From an uncultured Neglectibacter sp. (lineage in GTDB: Bacteria; Bacillota; Clostridia; Oscillospirales; Acutalibacteraceae), in assembly GCA_904419785.1 (NCBI GenBank), contig CAJFSY010000005.1, positions 62,001-126,000 of the forward strand: DNA of 64,000 bases. Reading direction: 5' to 3'. The notes below the pieces were generated by a model that did not search any database, was not told the origin of the DNA, and worked only from the letters and a program-made list of their open reading frames with translations. Positions 9,878-17,723 of this stretch are shown one piece after another (position 1 is the first letter of the stretch; every line of letters starts with the position of its first letter). Made by a program: the position numbers and the translations under genes.

Positions 9878-9906
9878 ACGAATAAAAGTATTAGGGAGGA
9901 CTTACT

Positions 9907-10296
9907 ATGAGCAAATGGATCGACGGAGTACATCACATCGCATTAAAACCCACTGCGGAGCAGTATGAGAAAACTGTGGAGTTTTACACAAAAACATTGG
10001 GCTTAGAAATTAAGCACAGCTGGGGCGATCCCACACACCCTTGCCTGATGGTCTCTTGCGGGGACAACACTTGCTTGGAGATTTTAAACGGTGAAGCCCC
10101 TGCGCCTCGGGGCGGAGCACTGGATCATTTGGCGTTTGCCACTACAAAAGTGGACGAACTCATTGAGCGTGTGCGGCAGGCAGGCTACGAGATCGCCGTA
10201 GAACCGACGGAGCCCGACGCGCTGGGCATGCCCATTCGCATCGCGTTTTGTTATGGTCCCATTGGGGAATATATTGAGTTCTTCTGGGAGAAATAA
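9907..10296 (+). CDS. VOC-superfamily (glyoxalase/dioxygenase fold) protein
   Basis: A 129-residue single VOC module of paired beta-alpha-beta-beta-beta units: VHHIALKP near residue 9 and LDHLAFAT near residue 73, each with a His that can ligate metal, and Glu residues in CLEILNG and YIEFFWEK. These are the expected metal ligands of the fold. VOC proteins include lactoylglutathione lyase, methylmalonyl-CoA epimerase and isomerases, so the substrate is open. ATG follows AGGGAGGACTTACT. It ends 2 bp before the fumarase-type subunit, which suggests a shared transcript and perhaps related substrates. Confidence 0.85.
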   Translation: MSKWIDGVHHIALKPTAEQYEKTVEFYTKTLGLEIKHSWGDPTHPCLMVSCGDNTCLEILNGEAPAPRGGALDHLAFATTKVDELIERVRQAGYEIAVEPTEPDALGMPIRIAFCYGPIGEYIEFFWEK

Positions 10297-10298
10297 AG

Positions 10299-10829
10299 AT
10301 GGGAGAAACACTGCGGGTTCGCACAGAAGATATGGAAAAAGTTGCGCCCACCTTGCGGGCAGGGCAGCGCGTCTTGCTTTCCGGTGTATGCTATACTTCT
10401 CGTGACGCTGCTCACAAACGCATTACAGAAATGTTGGACCGTGGGGAAAAACCTCCCTATGAGCTGAAAGGCGCGGCCATCTATTATGCCGGTCCAACGC
10501 CTGCGCCAAAGGGACTGCCTATCGGATCATGCGGTCCTACAACCAGCGGCCGAATGGACCCTTATACACCTCGTTTTCTGGATTTGGGACTGAAATGCAT
10601 GATCGGGAAAGGGAAGCGCAGCCCCGAGGTGGTCCAAGCCATTCAACGCAATGGAGCGGTCTATTTCTGCGCCATTGGAGGAGCAGGCGCTTTGGCAGCC
10701 CAATGCATTGAAAGCGCAGAAGTGATCGCGTTTGAGGATTTGGGGTGCGAGTCTGTAAAGCGACTTGTTTTGAAAGATTTCCCGTTGATTGTCGCCATTG
10801 ACAGCGTAGGGGGAAATATTGTCAAATAA
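10299..10829 (+). CDS. Fe-S hydro-lyase beta subunit (class I fumarase / L-tartrate dehydratase type)
   Basis: The 176-residue protein matches the C-terminal (beta) half of class I fumarate hydratases and tartrate dehydratases, which reversibly hydrate dicarboxylates. Visible motifs are GPTPAPKGLPIGSCGPTTSGRMD (about residues 66-88), the MIGKGKRS segment and YFCAIGGAGAL. In two-subunit enzymes the alpha subunit carries the [4Fe-4S] cluster and is normally encoded just upstream. Here the upstream neighbour is the VOC gene and no alpha subunit is found in the window. It begins 2 bp after that gene. Confidence 0.88.
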   Translation: MGETLRVRTEDMEKVAPTLRAGQRVLLSGVCYTSRDAAHKRITEMLDRGEKPPYELKGAAIYYAGPTPAPKGLPIGSCGPTTSGRMDPYTPRFLDLGLKCMIGKGKRSPEVVQAIQRNGAVYFCAIGGAGALAAQCIESAEVIAFEDLGCESVKRLVLKDFPLIVAIDSVGGNIVK

Positions 10830-10890
10830 GACTTTCCGGAGTGATAGGTGTCCGGAAAAGCGGAGGTTATAGAGAAGGGAAAGACTTTAT

Positions 10891-12075
10891 TTGTTTGATT
10901 CTATCATGAAATTGTTCGTTGCCGGGTATGGTAAACAAGACGAGCCGCGTATTCGGGAAAAGAGCGGACGTGTGGCTGGCGCTATTGGGATTATGACCAA
11001 TTTCCTGCTGTTTGCCATCAAGCTGGCTGCGGGTTTTATATCAGGCAGTGTGGCGGTTATGGCAGATGCCGTAAACAATTTAACGGATTCCGGTTCATCA
11101 ATTATAATGTTGGTCGGCTTCAAGTTGGCGGGAAAGCCTGCCGATGAAAAACATCCTTTTGGGCATGCTCGAATAGAATATCTGGCAGGAGTGATCGTGT
11201 CGTTTGTTGTCCTGTTTTTAGGACTTCAACTTGGGATGACTTCGATCGAGAAGATCATTACTCCCCAACCGGCAGAATTTAACGCATTGTCTTTGTCTAT
11301 TTTGGTGATTTCTATTGCCGTCAAGTTATGGCAGTGCTTTTTCTATCGCAGCGTGGGCAAGACAATTCATTCCGACACTGTGTTTGCCACTTCCAGCGAT
11401 AGCCGAAATGATGTGATCGCCACATCGGTAGTGCTTTTAGGCGCAGTGATTACTAAATTTACCAGTCTGAATCTGGATGGCTATTTGGGGTTAGCGGTAG
11501 CGGTGTTTATCGTGGTTTCTGGAGTCAAGCTCATTATGGAGACAGGAAATCCCCTGCTAGGTATGGCGCCGGATGAGGCACTGGTAAAAAGCATTTATGA
11601 AAAGATACTTTCTTACGAAGGAATCTTTGGTATCCATGATTTGACTGTTCACAATTATGGAGAGGGAAAATGCTTCGCTTCCGTCCATTGCGAAGTGCCT
11701 GCGGAGCGGGATATTTTGGTCAGCCATGATATCATCGATAATATCGAGCGGGATTTTCAGCGGGATTTGGGTATCCATTTGGTGATACATTTGGACCCCG
11801 TAGTGACTGAAGATGAGCGCACGAACAAGCTGCGGGAGCAGGTCCGTAACCTTTTGCGGGTTGTGTATCCCCAGGCTTCGCTCCATGATTTTCGTGTTGT
11901 ATGGGGCGTGACCCACTCCAATGTAGTGTTCGATATCGCAGTGCCTTTTTCTCTTAAGGAGACCGATCAGCAGATCAAGGAGCGGGTAGATCAGGCCATC
12001 AAGACCCTGGACCCTGATTACCGCACTGTGGTCACTGTGGACCGTGAAAGCACTGTGAACGAGATGGAATCCTAA
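10891..12075 (+). CDS. Cation diffusion facilitator family metal transporter
   Basis: Exports divalent metals (Zn, Mn, Fe, Co type) in exchange for protons. The 394-residue protein has six membrane segments. The family metal-site motif ADAVNNLTDS lies near residue 59, HPFGHARIEYLAG near residue 87, and a second site resembles SDSRNDVIATS near residue 170. The C-terminal ~180 residues are cytoplasmic and appear to hold two tandem regulatory lobes, longer than the usual one. The start is a TTG with AGAAGGGA ten bases upstream; ATG 10906 is the alternative. An 8-bp inverted repeat (TTTCCGGA 10833-10840 / TCCGGAAA 10851-10858) precedes it. Confidence 0.92.
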   Translation: MFDSIMKLFVAGYGKQDEPRIREKSGRVAGAIGIMTNFLLFAIKLAAGFISGSVAVMADAVNNLTDSGSSIIMLVGFKLAGKPADEKHPFGHARIEYLAGVIVSFVVLFLGLQLGMTSIEKIITPQPAEFNALSLSILVISIAVKLWQCFFYRSVGKTIHSDTVFATSSDSRNDVIATSVVLLGAVITKFTSLNLDGYLGLAVAVFIVVSGVKLIMETGNPLLGMAPDEALVKSIYEKILSYEGIFGIHDLTVHNYGEGKCFASVHCEVPAERDILVSHDIIDNIERDFQRDLGIHLVIHLDPVVTEDERTNKLREQVRNLLRVVYPQASLHDFRVVWGVTHSNVVFDIAVPFSLKETDQQIKERVDQAIKTLDPDYRTVVTVDRESTVNEMES

Positions 12076-12144
12076 ACAAGAGCGGAACGATCAAAGACAA
12101 AAAATAAGACCTCCCGAAAGGGGAGGCCACAAGGAGCGTTTTTT

Positions 12145-12180
12145 AGAACGGTATGACGAAGGGTCACGCCGTTCTTTTTA
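12145..12180 (+). terminator. Intrinsic terminator after the CDF gene
   Basis: AGAACGG (12145-12151) pairs with CCGTTCT (12169-12175), followed by a T-run. A second short hairpin, CCTCCC-gaaa-GGGAGG type at 12110-12126, precedes it. On the other strand the T-run is missing, so it serves the plus-strand gene. Confidence 0.75.
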
Positions 12181-12221
12181 TTATAGAGGAAAGCTGCTCC
12201 CAATCTATATAGGAATATGGT

Positions 12222-12815
12222 TTAGGAGATGGAGGCGTAAAGTTTGATGATGTTTTTCGCCGCTTCTTTTTTAGGAATGCAGTTGTCCATGGCGGTTTTT
12301 TCTATGTAGTGATGCGCTTGAGGTTCTGTCATCTTTAGCTCACTGATGAGCAAACATTTCGCCCTGTTGACGATGCGGATCTCTTCCATTCGTTCTTCAA
12401 TGGAGGAGGTCTTCTGTTCCATTTTCCGCAGTCTTTCCCGTGCGCTGGCCATCCAGTTGAGGGCTTGCAGCAAAAGGGTCTTGTTGGTGGGCTTGGGAAG
12501 GGTAAATACACCATGTTCTGCCACCTCATCATGCACTTCGGCGTAGATATCGGAACGTGAGAGCAGGAGCACGATGGTAGTTTGAGAACGGCAGCAGTCG
12601 ATGGCGAAACGAGTGCCTGATTCATCCGGAAGAGGGGAATTGACGATGACGAAATCAAAGTCTCGCGAGGCCAGATACCGTTTCGCCTCACTGACGCTTG
12701 CCGCTGTATGTATAGGTTGGTATTGGGAAGAAGGGAGCAGTTCTGCGGCTGCCGTGTAAAAGTTCCCTGACGCGGAAACGATGAGAAGGCTGTAAACGCG
12801 TTCTTTCAAACTCAT
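12222..12815 (-). CDS. ANTAR-domain antitermination regulator (AmiR/NasT-like)
   Basis: RNA-binding response-regulator-like protein of 197 residues. The N-terminal ~120 residues form a receiver-like fold (LLIVSASG, FDFVIVNSPLPDES), but the usual phospho-acceptor Asp is replaced: the segment reads VIVNSPLP. A coiled-coil linker (MASARERLRKMEQKTSSIEERM) leads to the C-terminal ANTAR module: RIVNRAKCLLISELKMTEPQAHHYIEKTAMD then KEAAKNII. ANTAR proteins bind paired hexaloop hairpins in leader RNA and prevent termination. It is the last gene of the gltB-glnA operon, and matching hairpins are present at 17572-17593, 17796-17813 and 17916-17931. The missing Asp suggests control by protein contact rather than phosphorylation. 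Confidence 0.9.
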   Translation of the reverse strand: MSLKERVYSLLIVSASGNFYTAAAELLPSSQYQPIHTAASVSEAKRYLASRDFDFVIVNSPLPDESGTRFAIDCCRSQTTIVLLLSRSDIYAEVHDEVAEHGVFTLPKPTNKTLLLQALNWMASARERLRKMEQKTSSIEERMEEIRIVNRAKCLLISELKMTEPQAHHYIEKTAMDNCIPKKEAAKNIIKLYASIS

Positions 12816-12836
12816 GGCATGCTCCCTCCTTTCGGT

Positions 12837-14048
12837 TTATTTGTTGCAGTAAATATCCAAAACAGCAGCGGGGATATGTTCCGCGATGAACTGGCTTTTT
12901 ATGGCGATGGAACGAGCTTCATCCAAAGAGAAAGGAAGCTTCTGCAATTTGGAGGTCAGTTCCGTGTCGGCTTTGAAAAGGTTCTTATTGATGACCGGTG
13001 GCATATCCAACTTGTTTTCGATCCCATACAATCCAGCGTAGATCAGCAGGGCAAAAGCCAGGTACGGGTTGGCGGTGGGGTCGGGGGAGCGCAGTTCCGC
13101 CCGGCGGTATTCACCCCTGGCAGCAGGTATCCGTACCAGCTGGCTTCTGTTCTCGCTGGACCAGGATACATAGCGGGGCGCCCGGTTGTGTCCGAAACGA
13201 TGGTAGGATTCCTCTGTAGGATTGAGAAACAGCGTCATGTCAGAGGCCTTCGCAAGAACGCCCGCGATGATATGAGGCAGGTTATCCGTCCCGTCCTGAG
13301 ACTGTATAGACATGTTGATGTGGAATCCGTTGCCAGGCATATTTTCCAAGGGTTTGGGAGAAAAATCAGCACAAAGCCCGTTGCGGCGGGCAATGGTCTT
13401 GACGATGGTCTGAAAGGTCATCACATTGTCCGCGGCAGTCAGGGGGTCGGAATATCGGAAGTCGATCTCATTTTGTCCCGGGCCACCTTCATGGTGAGAG
13501 CTTTCAGGACGGATCCCCATCTGCTCTAATGTCAGACAGATCTCCCGGCGGATGTTCTCGCTCTTGTCGTCAGGAGCCATGTCCATATATCCAGCTTCAT
13601 CATAAGGAGTTTTCGTCGGCTTGCCATTTTGGTCCAGCTCAAAAAGATAAAACTCCTGCTCCGCTCCGAAATAGAAAGAGACTCCCGCATCATCAGCGGC
13701 CCGGATGGCTTGTTTCAGCAAATAGCGGGTATCGCACTCAAAAGGCTTTCCAGAGGGATAGGATACGCCGCTGAACATCCTCACCACTTTTCCGTGTTCC
13801 GGACGCCAGGGGAGCGCCATCAGAGTTTCACTGTCTGGCATCAAAAACAGGTCGGAATAGGTCTCATCGCCATAACCTTCGACAGAGGAAGCGTCAAAAG
13901 CAATGCCATATTCAAAGGCCCGATCCAGTTCTTCCGGCATGATCGATATGTTTTTCTGGTTCCCGAACACATCGCAGAAAGCAAGGCGGATGAATTTTAC
14001 GTCATCCTCCCTGACATACTGTTTTACCTCTTCCTTTGAATATTTCAT
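12837..14048 (-). CDS. glnA: Type I-like glutamine synthetase
   Basis: Makes glutamine from glutamate, ammonia and ATP. The 403-residue protein is shorter than usual GSI (about 440-470) and divergent. The beta-grasp N-terminus (FDASSVEGYGDETYSDLFLMPD) is present, as are the metal-site motifs GAEQEFYLFE and ESSHHEGGPGQNEIDFRY. The ATP/ammonia loop reads GNGFHINMS in place of the common GSGMHCHQS. The Arg-rich SENRSQLVRIPAARGEYRRAELRSPDPTANPY segment is intact. I see no adenylylation-type C-terminal Tyr loop. It lies between the gltB GXGXG gene and the ANTAR gene, so it is probably nitrogen-regulated. A structurally unrelated type III enzyme is encoded 4 kb away. Confidence 0.9.
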   Translation of the reverse strand: MKYSKEEVKQYVREDDVKFIRLAFCDVFGNQKNISIMPEELDRAFEYGIAFDASSVEGYGDETYSDLFLMPDSETLMALPWRPEHGKVVRMFSGVSYPSGKPFECDTRYLLKQAIRAADDAGVSFYFGAEQEFYLFELDQNGKPTKTPYDEAGYMDMAPDDKSENIRREICLTLEQMGIRPESSHHEGGPGQNEIDFRYSDPLTAADNVMTFQTIVKTIARRNGLCADFSPKPLENMPGNGFHINMSIQSQDGTDNLPHIIAGVLAKASDMTLFLNPTEESYHRFGHNRAPRYVSWSSENRSQLVRIPAARGEYRRAELRSPDPTANPYLAFALLIYAGLYGIENKLDMPPVINKNLFKADTELTSKLQKLPFSLDEARSIAIKSQFIAEHIPAAVLDIYCNK

Positions 14049-14065
14049 AAGCTTACCTCTTTCTT

Positions 14066-14785
14066 TTAATTTGCCACATACATTTGCTTGTATGGATTTT
14101 TACTGTCAGGGGTCACTACGGTGAATTCTGAATCCATGATCTCATTCACGCTGAGGCCGAAAACCTGACAGTATTGCGCAAGTTCAGCTTGGATCTCTTC
14201 CCTATCGAGAGCAGAAGCAGCTGCCACGCAGACATTATGGGGAAAGGAAATGCCGTCGGTATTGCCTCTGAGAATCATTTTTCCCCCATGCATCCCCGTG
14301 CAGGGAAAATTGCCCACAATGTTGCGTTGATTCTGACTCAGGCCAAGGACGATAATCACACCGCCGGCTTGGTATTCCCCAAGGAAACTGCCAGCCTTAC
14401 CGCCGATGATCATAACAGGGACCTTTTCTTTGTACGCTTTCATATGGATTCCGGCGCGATATCCCGCGTCCCCTTGCACGTAGATCTTTCCGCCCCGCAT
14501 GGCGTAGCCGGCGGCATCTCCGATGTTGCCGTGGATGATGATCGTACCATCGTTCATGGTATCTCCCACTGCGTCCTGGGCGTTCCCGTTCACTTCGATG
14601 ACAGCGCCGTCTAGGTAAGCTCCCAGAGCGTTACCGGGAGTCCCGTCGATGGTGATGTGTTTCTCTCTCATACCGGCGGCGATAAACCGCTGTCCACAGC
14701 AGTTGGATAGGAGCACATCCGTATCTAACGCGCGGATCTTTTGATTCAATAGTTTGTGGTCAAGATCTATAACACTCAGTACCAT
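14066..14785 (-). CDS. Glutamate synthase alpha-subunit GXGXG domain protein (third fragment)
   Basis: The 239-residue protein equals the C-terminal beta-helix domain of bacterial GltB. It shows the repeated Gly motif: ITIDGTPGNALGAYLDGAVIEVNGNAQDAVGDTM, GNIGDAAGYAMRGGKIYVQGDAGYRAGI and so on. In full-length GltB this domain buttresses the synthase active site and ammonia tunnel. ATG 14785 follows GGAGG with a long 14-base spacing, so translation may be weak or coupled. A 115-bp gap with a terminator-like hairpin separates it from the synthase-domain gene. Confidence 0.9.
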   Translation of the reverse strand: MVLSVIDLDHKLLNQKIRALDTDVLLSNCCGQRFIAAGMREKHITIDGTPGNALGAYLDGAVIEVNGNAQDAVGDTMNDGTIIIHGNIGDAAGYAMRGGKIYVQGDAGYRAGIHMKAYKEKVPVMIIGGKAGSFLGEYQAGGVIIVLGLSQNQRNIVGNFPCTGMHGGKMILRGNTDGISFPHNVCVAAASALDREEIQAELAQYCQVFGLSVNEIMDSEFTVVTPDSKNPYKQMYVAN

Positions 14786-14841
14786 AGTATTATACTGCAC
14801 CTCCAAATATTTTTCCACAATTCTGGGAAAATGATGCCATA

Positions 14842-14896
14842 AAAGAAGAGGACCGTTAGCAGCCCAGAGCGTGCTACCTCCATGGGCGCCCTCTTC
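14842..14896 (-). terminator. Intercistronic terminator-like hairpin between gltB fragments
   Basis: On the minus strand GAAGAGG (14896-14890) pairs with CCTCTTC (14851-14845), followed by TTTTAT. The loop holds a further TAGCA/TGCTA helix. It starts just after the stop of the synthase-domain gene. It would attenuate transcription into the GXGXG gene, glnA and the ANTAR gene, which are needed stoichiometrically with the upstream fragments, so it may be a regulated attenuator. Confidence 0.55.
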
Positions 14897-14900
14897 CGCC

Positions 14901-16406
14901 TTATTCTCCGGCGTGGGATATCCCAAGGATCGCCAGCTCTTTGTCGGTCAGCCCGATTCCCCGGAGCATCAGACGGTTGCCCCGCAAGGCTTCGATGGAG
15001 TTGATCCCCATACCGCCCATGAGTTCTTTGATCTCATGACGCCAGGCTGTCATCAAGTTGACAAGCCGCTTGCTGCCGGTTTCCGGATCGAGCCTCTTTA
15101 CAAGTTCCGGCCGTTGAGTGGCGATTCCCCAATTGCATTTGCCGCTTTGGCAGGTGCGGCACAAGTGACATCCGAGAGCCAGGAGGGCAGCGGTGGCGAT
15201 ATAGCAGGCATCGGCTCCAAGAGCGATGGCCTTTACCACATCGGCCGCGCTGCGGATAGCGCCTCCAGCCACAATAGAGACATTGTTTCGGATCCCCTCG
15301 TCTCGCAGCCGTTTGTCAACAGCCGCCAGCGCAAGCTCGATAGGGATCCCTACATTGTCCCGGATCCTTGTGGGAGCGGCGCCAGTTCCGCCTCGGAATC
15401 CATCGATAGCGATGATGTCCGCACCGCTTCGGGCGATTCCGCTGGCGATGGCTGCGATGTTGTGTACGGCAGCCACTTTGACGATGACGGGCTTTTTGTA
15501 TTCCGTGGCTTCTTTCAAAGAATATACCAGCTGTCGTAGATCTTCGATGGAGTAAATATCGTGGTGGGGAGCCGGAGAAATAGCGTCCGAGCCTTCTGGG
15601 ATCATACGGGTGCGGGAAACGTCCCCTACGATCTTCGTGCCGGGAAGGTGTCCGCCGATGCCGGGCTTGGCGCCTTGGCCCATTTTGATCTCCACAGCGG
15701 CTCCAGCCTCCAGGTAATCCTTGTGGACGCCGAAACGGCCTGAAGCCACCTGAACGATAGTGTTTTCTCCATAACAATAAAAATCTTCGTGGAGGCCGCC
15801 CTCACCGGTGTTATAATAGATCCCTAGTTCCTGCGCGGCAGACGCTAAGGCTCTATGGGCGTTGTAACTGATGGAACCATAGCTCATAGCGGAGAACATC
15901 ACCGGCATGGAGAGCTCCATTTGAGGTTCCAATTTGCAGAGGACCTGTCCGTTTTCGTCCTTTTCGATCTGGGAAGGCTTCTTGCCGAGAAATACTTTCG
16001 TTTCCATGGGTTCTCTAAGAGGATCGATAGAAGGGTTCGTCACTTGGGATGCGTTGATGAGAATTTTATCCCAATATACTGGCAGGGGATTGGGGTTGCC
16101 CATAGAAGAGAGTAGCACGCCGCCGCTGTTGGCCTGCTTGTATATCTCTTTGATGGTGTCCTCCTGCCAGTTGGCGTTTTCACGGAGCCGGCAGTCGCTC
16201 TTGACGATCTTGAGCGCCCGTGTGGGGCAGAAGGATACACAGCGCTGGCAGTTCACGCATTTGGATTCGTCCGCCAGCATCACTTTGTTGTTCTCGTCAT
16301 AGGAATGGACCTGGTTGGCGCACTGCTGTTCACATACGTGGCAGTTGATACAGCGAGCGTTATTTCTTACCACTTCAAATTCAGGATAAATAAAATCCAA
16401 TCCCAT
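14901..16406 (-). CDS. Ferredoxin-domain plus FMN glutamate synthase domain protein (GltB second fragment)
   Basis: Catalytic core that joins ammonia to 2-oxoglutarate to give glutamate. Residues ~15-65 form two [4Fe-4S] ferredoxin motifs (CINCHVCEQQC and CVNCQRCVSFC). From ~residue 110 the FMN-binding barrel shows MSYGSISYNAHRALA, the GEGGLHEDF loop, EIKMGQGAKPGIGGHLPG and FRGGTGAAPT. The CHLCRTCQSGKCNWGIATQ segment provides the [3Fe-4S] cysteines. The longer upstream frame is ignored because ATG 16406 overlaps the stop of the amidotransferase gene (TAATG), a coupled start. The built-in ferredoxin domain suggests ferredoxin as electron donor; no gltD is seen nearby. Confidence 0.93.
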   Translation of the reverse strand: MGLDFIYPEFEVVRNNARCINCHVCEQQCANQVHSYDENNKVMLADESKCVNCQRCVSFCPTRALKIVKSDCRLRENANWQEDTIKEIYKQANSGGVLLSSMGNPNPLPVYWDKILINASQVTNPSIDPLREPMETKVFLGKKPSQIEKDENGQVLCKLEPQMELSMPVMFSAMSYGSISYNAHRALASAAQELGIYYNTGEGGLHEDFYCYGENTIVQVASGRFGVHKDYLEAGAAVEIKMGQGAKPGIGGHLPGTKIVGDVSRTRMIPEGSDAISPAPHHDIYSIEDLRQLVYSLKEATEYKKPVIVKVAAVHNIAAIASGIARSGADIIAIDGFRGGTGAAPTRIRDNVGIPIELALAAVDKRLRDEGIRNNVSIVAGGAIRSAADVVKAIALGADACYIATAALLALGCHLCRTCQSGKCNWGIATQRPELVKRLDPETGSKRLVNLMTAWRHEIKELMGGMGINSIEALRGNRLMLRGIGLTDKELAILGISHAGE

Positions 16407-17503
16407 TAGTAAGCACCGTCCTTTACATGAACTATTACTGCTTCTCCGCCTGACGGAGCATAGATGTTTTCTGCGTTTGGCTCCATAATGCGAATGGACG
16501 CTTCCTCGCTTGCGATGAATACCTTGTCGTTCTTTTCTCCCACCACCATGGATCGAAGCTTCAAACGGTCGTTCAGTGCCATCAGGCCGCCATTGAAACC
16601 AAACACGATGGAAAAGGGTCCGGTGATCAAAAGGCTGGCGAAAACCGTGCGAAGGTACTTCAGCTTTTCCCTCTCTTTGGGATCCGTCTTTGCGGTTATA
16701 GTGCTCCAGAACGGAGCGGCGATAACGCTGGCAGCTTCGTCTAAGGAAAGTTTCTGCACACGGAGCAGATAGTCCATGATATAGGTGATGACTTCCGTAT
16801 CGGTTTGCAGCGTGCACCGATATCCAAACATTTCGATGAATCTGCGGTTAGCATCATAAGAGGAGATCTCACCGTTATGTACGATGGAATAGTCCAGCAG
16901 GGCAAATGGATGAGCGCCTCCCCACCAGCCGGGAGTATTGGTAGGGTATCTTCCGTGGGCGGTCCAGGAGTACCCCTCGTATTCGTCTAATTTATAGAAG
17001 ACGCCAACGTCTTCCGGAAAGCCCACCGCCTTAAACGCTCCCATATTTTTTCCGCTGGAAAAAACGTATGTGCCTGGCATTTCGGTGTTGATCTTCATGA
17101 CGGTACGGGCTACGAATTCCTTTTCGTCGATCTGAAGATTTACAAGCGTGGAACGAAAAGGGGAGATAAAGTATCTCCATATGATGGGTTCATCTGTAAT
17201 GGCGGGGATCTTCCTTGTGGGGATGATTTCAGATTTTACGATCTCGAATCGCTCTTTCAAAAAGGCTTCACAGTTTTTACGGGATGCTCTGTCGTCATAA
17301 AACATATGCAAAGCGTAAAACTCCTTGTATTCCGGATAAATACCGTATGCCGCGAAACCGCCGCCTAAGCCGTTGGAGCGGTCATGCATAGGTTTCATGG
17401 ATTCGATGATCTTCTCCCCGGTCATTTTGTTTCCGTCTTTGGAGATCACTGCGGCAATGGCACAACCGGAGGGGATGCGCATTTGGCCTTCCTTACTGTT
17501 CAT
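16406..17503 (-). CDS. Glutamate synthase glutamine-amidotransferase domain protein (GltB first fragment)
   Basis: Class II (Ntn) glutamine amidotransferase that releases ammonia from glutamine for the synthase fragment. The 365-residue protein has the likely nucleophile Cys in PSGCAIAAVISKDG near residue 14, and the substrate loops AHGRYPTNTPGWWGGAHPF and HNGEISSYDANRRF. The Cys is preceded by 13 residues, so N-terminal processing is expected, as in GltB precursors. The start ATG follows GAAAGGTAGG. It is the first gene of a five-gene operon preceded by a strong promoter and a hexaloop/terminator leader. Confidence 0.9.
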   Translation of the reverse strand: MNSKEGQMRIPSGCAIAAVISKDGNKMTGEKIIESMKPMHDRSNGLGGGFAAYGIYPEYKEFYALHMFYDDRASRKNCEAFLKERFEIVKSEIIPTRKIPAITDEPIIWRYFISPFRSTLVNLQIDEKEFVARTVMKINTEMPGTYVFSSGKNMGAFKAVGFPEDVGVFYKLDEYEGYSWTAHGRYPTNTPGWWGGAHPFALLDYSIVHNGEISSYDANRRFIEMFGYRCTLQTDTEVITYIMDYLLRVQKLSLDEAASVIAAPFWSTITAKTDPKEREKLKYLRTVFASLLITGPFSIVFGFNGGLMALNDRLKLRSMVVGEKNDKVFIASEEASIRIMEPNAENIYAPSGGEAVIVHVKDGAY

Positions 17504-17523
17504 AGCGATTGCCTACCTTTCGT

Positions 17524-17593
17524 GAAAAAATAAAGGCGCTCATTTTGACGCAGATAGCCAATTCTGCATCAAAATGAACGCCTTTGCTCATTT
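17524..17593 (-). promoter_or_regulatory. ANTAR-type antiterminator hairpin overlapping an intrinsic terminator in the gltB leader
   Basis: On the minus strand an 8-bp hairpin (AAATGAGC at 17593-17586, GTTCATTT at 17579-17572) closes the hexaloop AAAGGC (17585-17580). The loop has A at position 1 and G at position 4, the published signature of ANTAR target loops. Its loop and 3' arm are also the 5' arm of a 23-base terminator stem (17585-17563 with 17555-17533), followed by six T residues on that strand (17530-17525). The two folds exclude each other. The hairpin occupies the first ~20 bases of the transcript and I see no companion hairpin. Confidence 0.75.
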
Positions 17594-17601
17594 CAATATA
17601 A

Positions 17602-17630
17602 AGTATATACCATTTTCCTGAGTTTGTCAA
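17602..17630 (-). promoter_or_regulatory. Sigma-A promoter of the gltB-glnA-ANTAR operon
   Basis: Reading the minus strand, TTGACA (17630-17625) and TATACT (17607-17602) are 17 bp apart. The predicted start near 17594 places the hexaloop hairpin at the extreme 5' end of the RNA. Confidence 0.8.
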
Positions 17631-17684
17631 TGGTGGGTTGGGGGAATTTGCAAGTTTGTGAAATAAAAATTGCAAAACAAAGGG

Positions 17685-17713
17685 TTGACAAATGGTTTTC
17701 CACGTGCTAAAAT
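17685..17713 (+). promoter_or_regulatory. Sigma-A promoter of the glnN-amtB transcript
   Basis: TTGACA (17685-17690) and TAAAAT (17708-17713) with a 17-bp spacer. The predicted start near 17720 leaves a ~270-base leader before glnN. Divergent from the gltB promoter, with 54 bp between the two -35 boxes. Confidence 0.8.
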
Positions 17714-17723
17714 GCTCTCTGTT

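Noticed and set aside
12819..13529. Plus-strand frame of 236 codons opposite glnA
   Set aside because: Fully antisense to a well-supported glutamine synthetase gene with no promoter or ribosome site.
16407..16817. N-terminal extension of the ferredoxin/FMN glutamate synthase gene
   Set aside because: The extension overlaps the amidotransferase gene in another frame and has random composition; ATG 16406 forms a normal TAATG coupled start.
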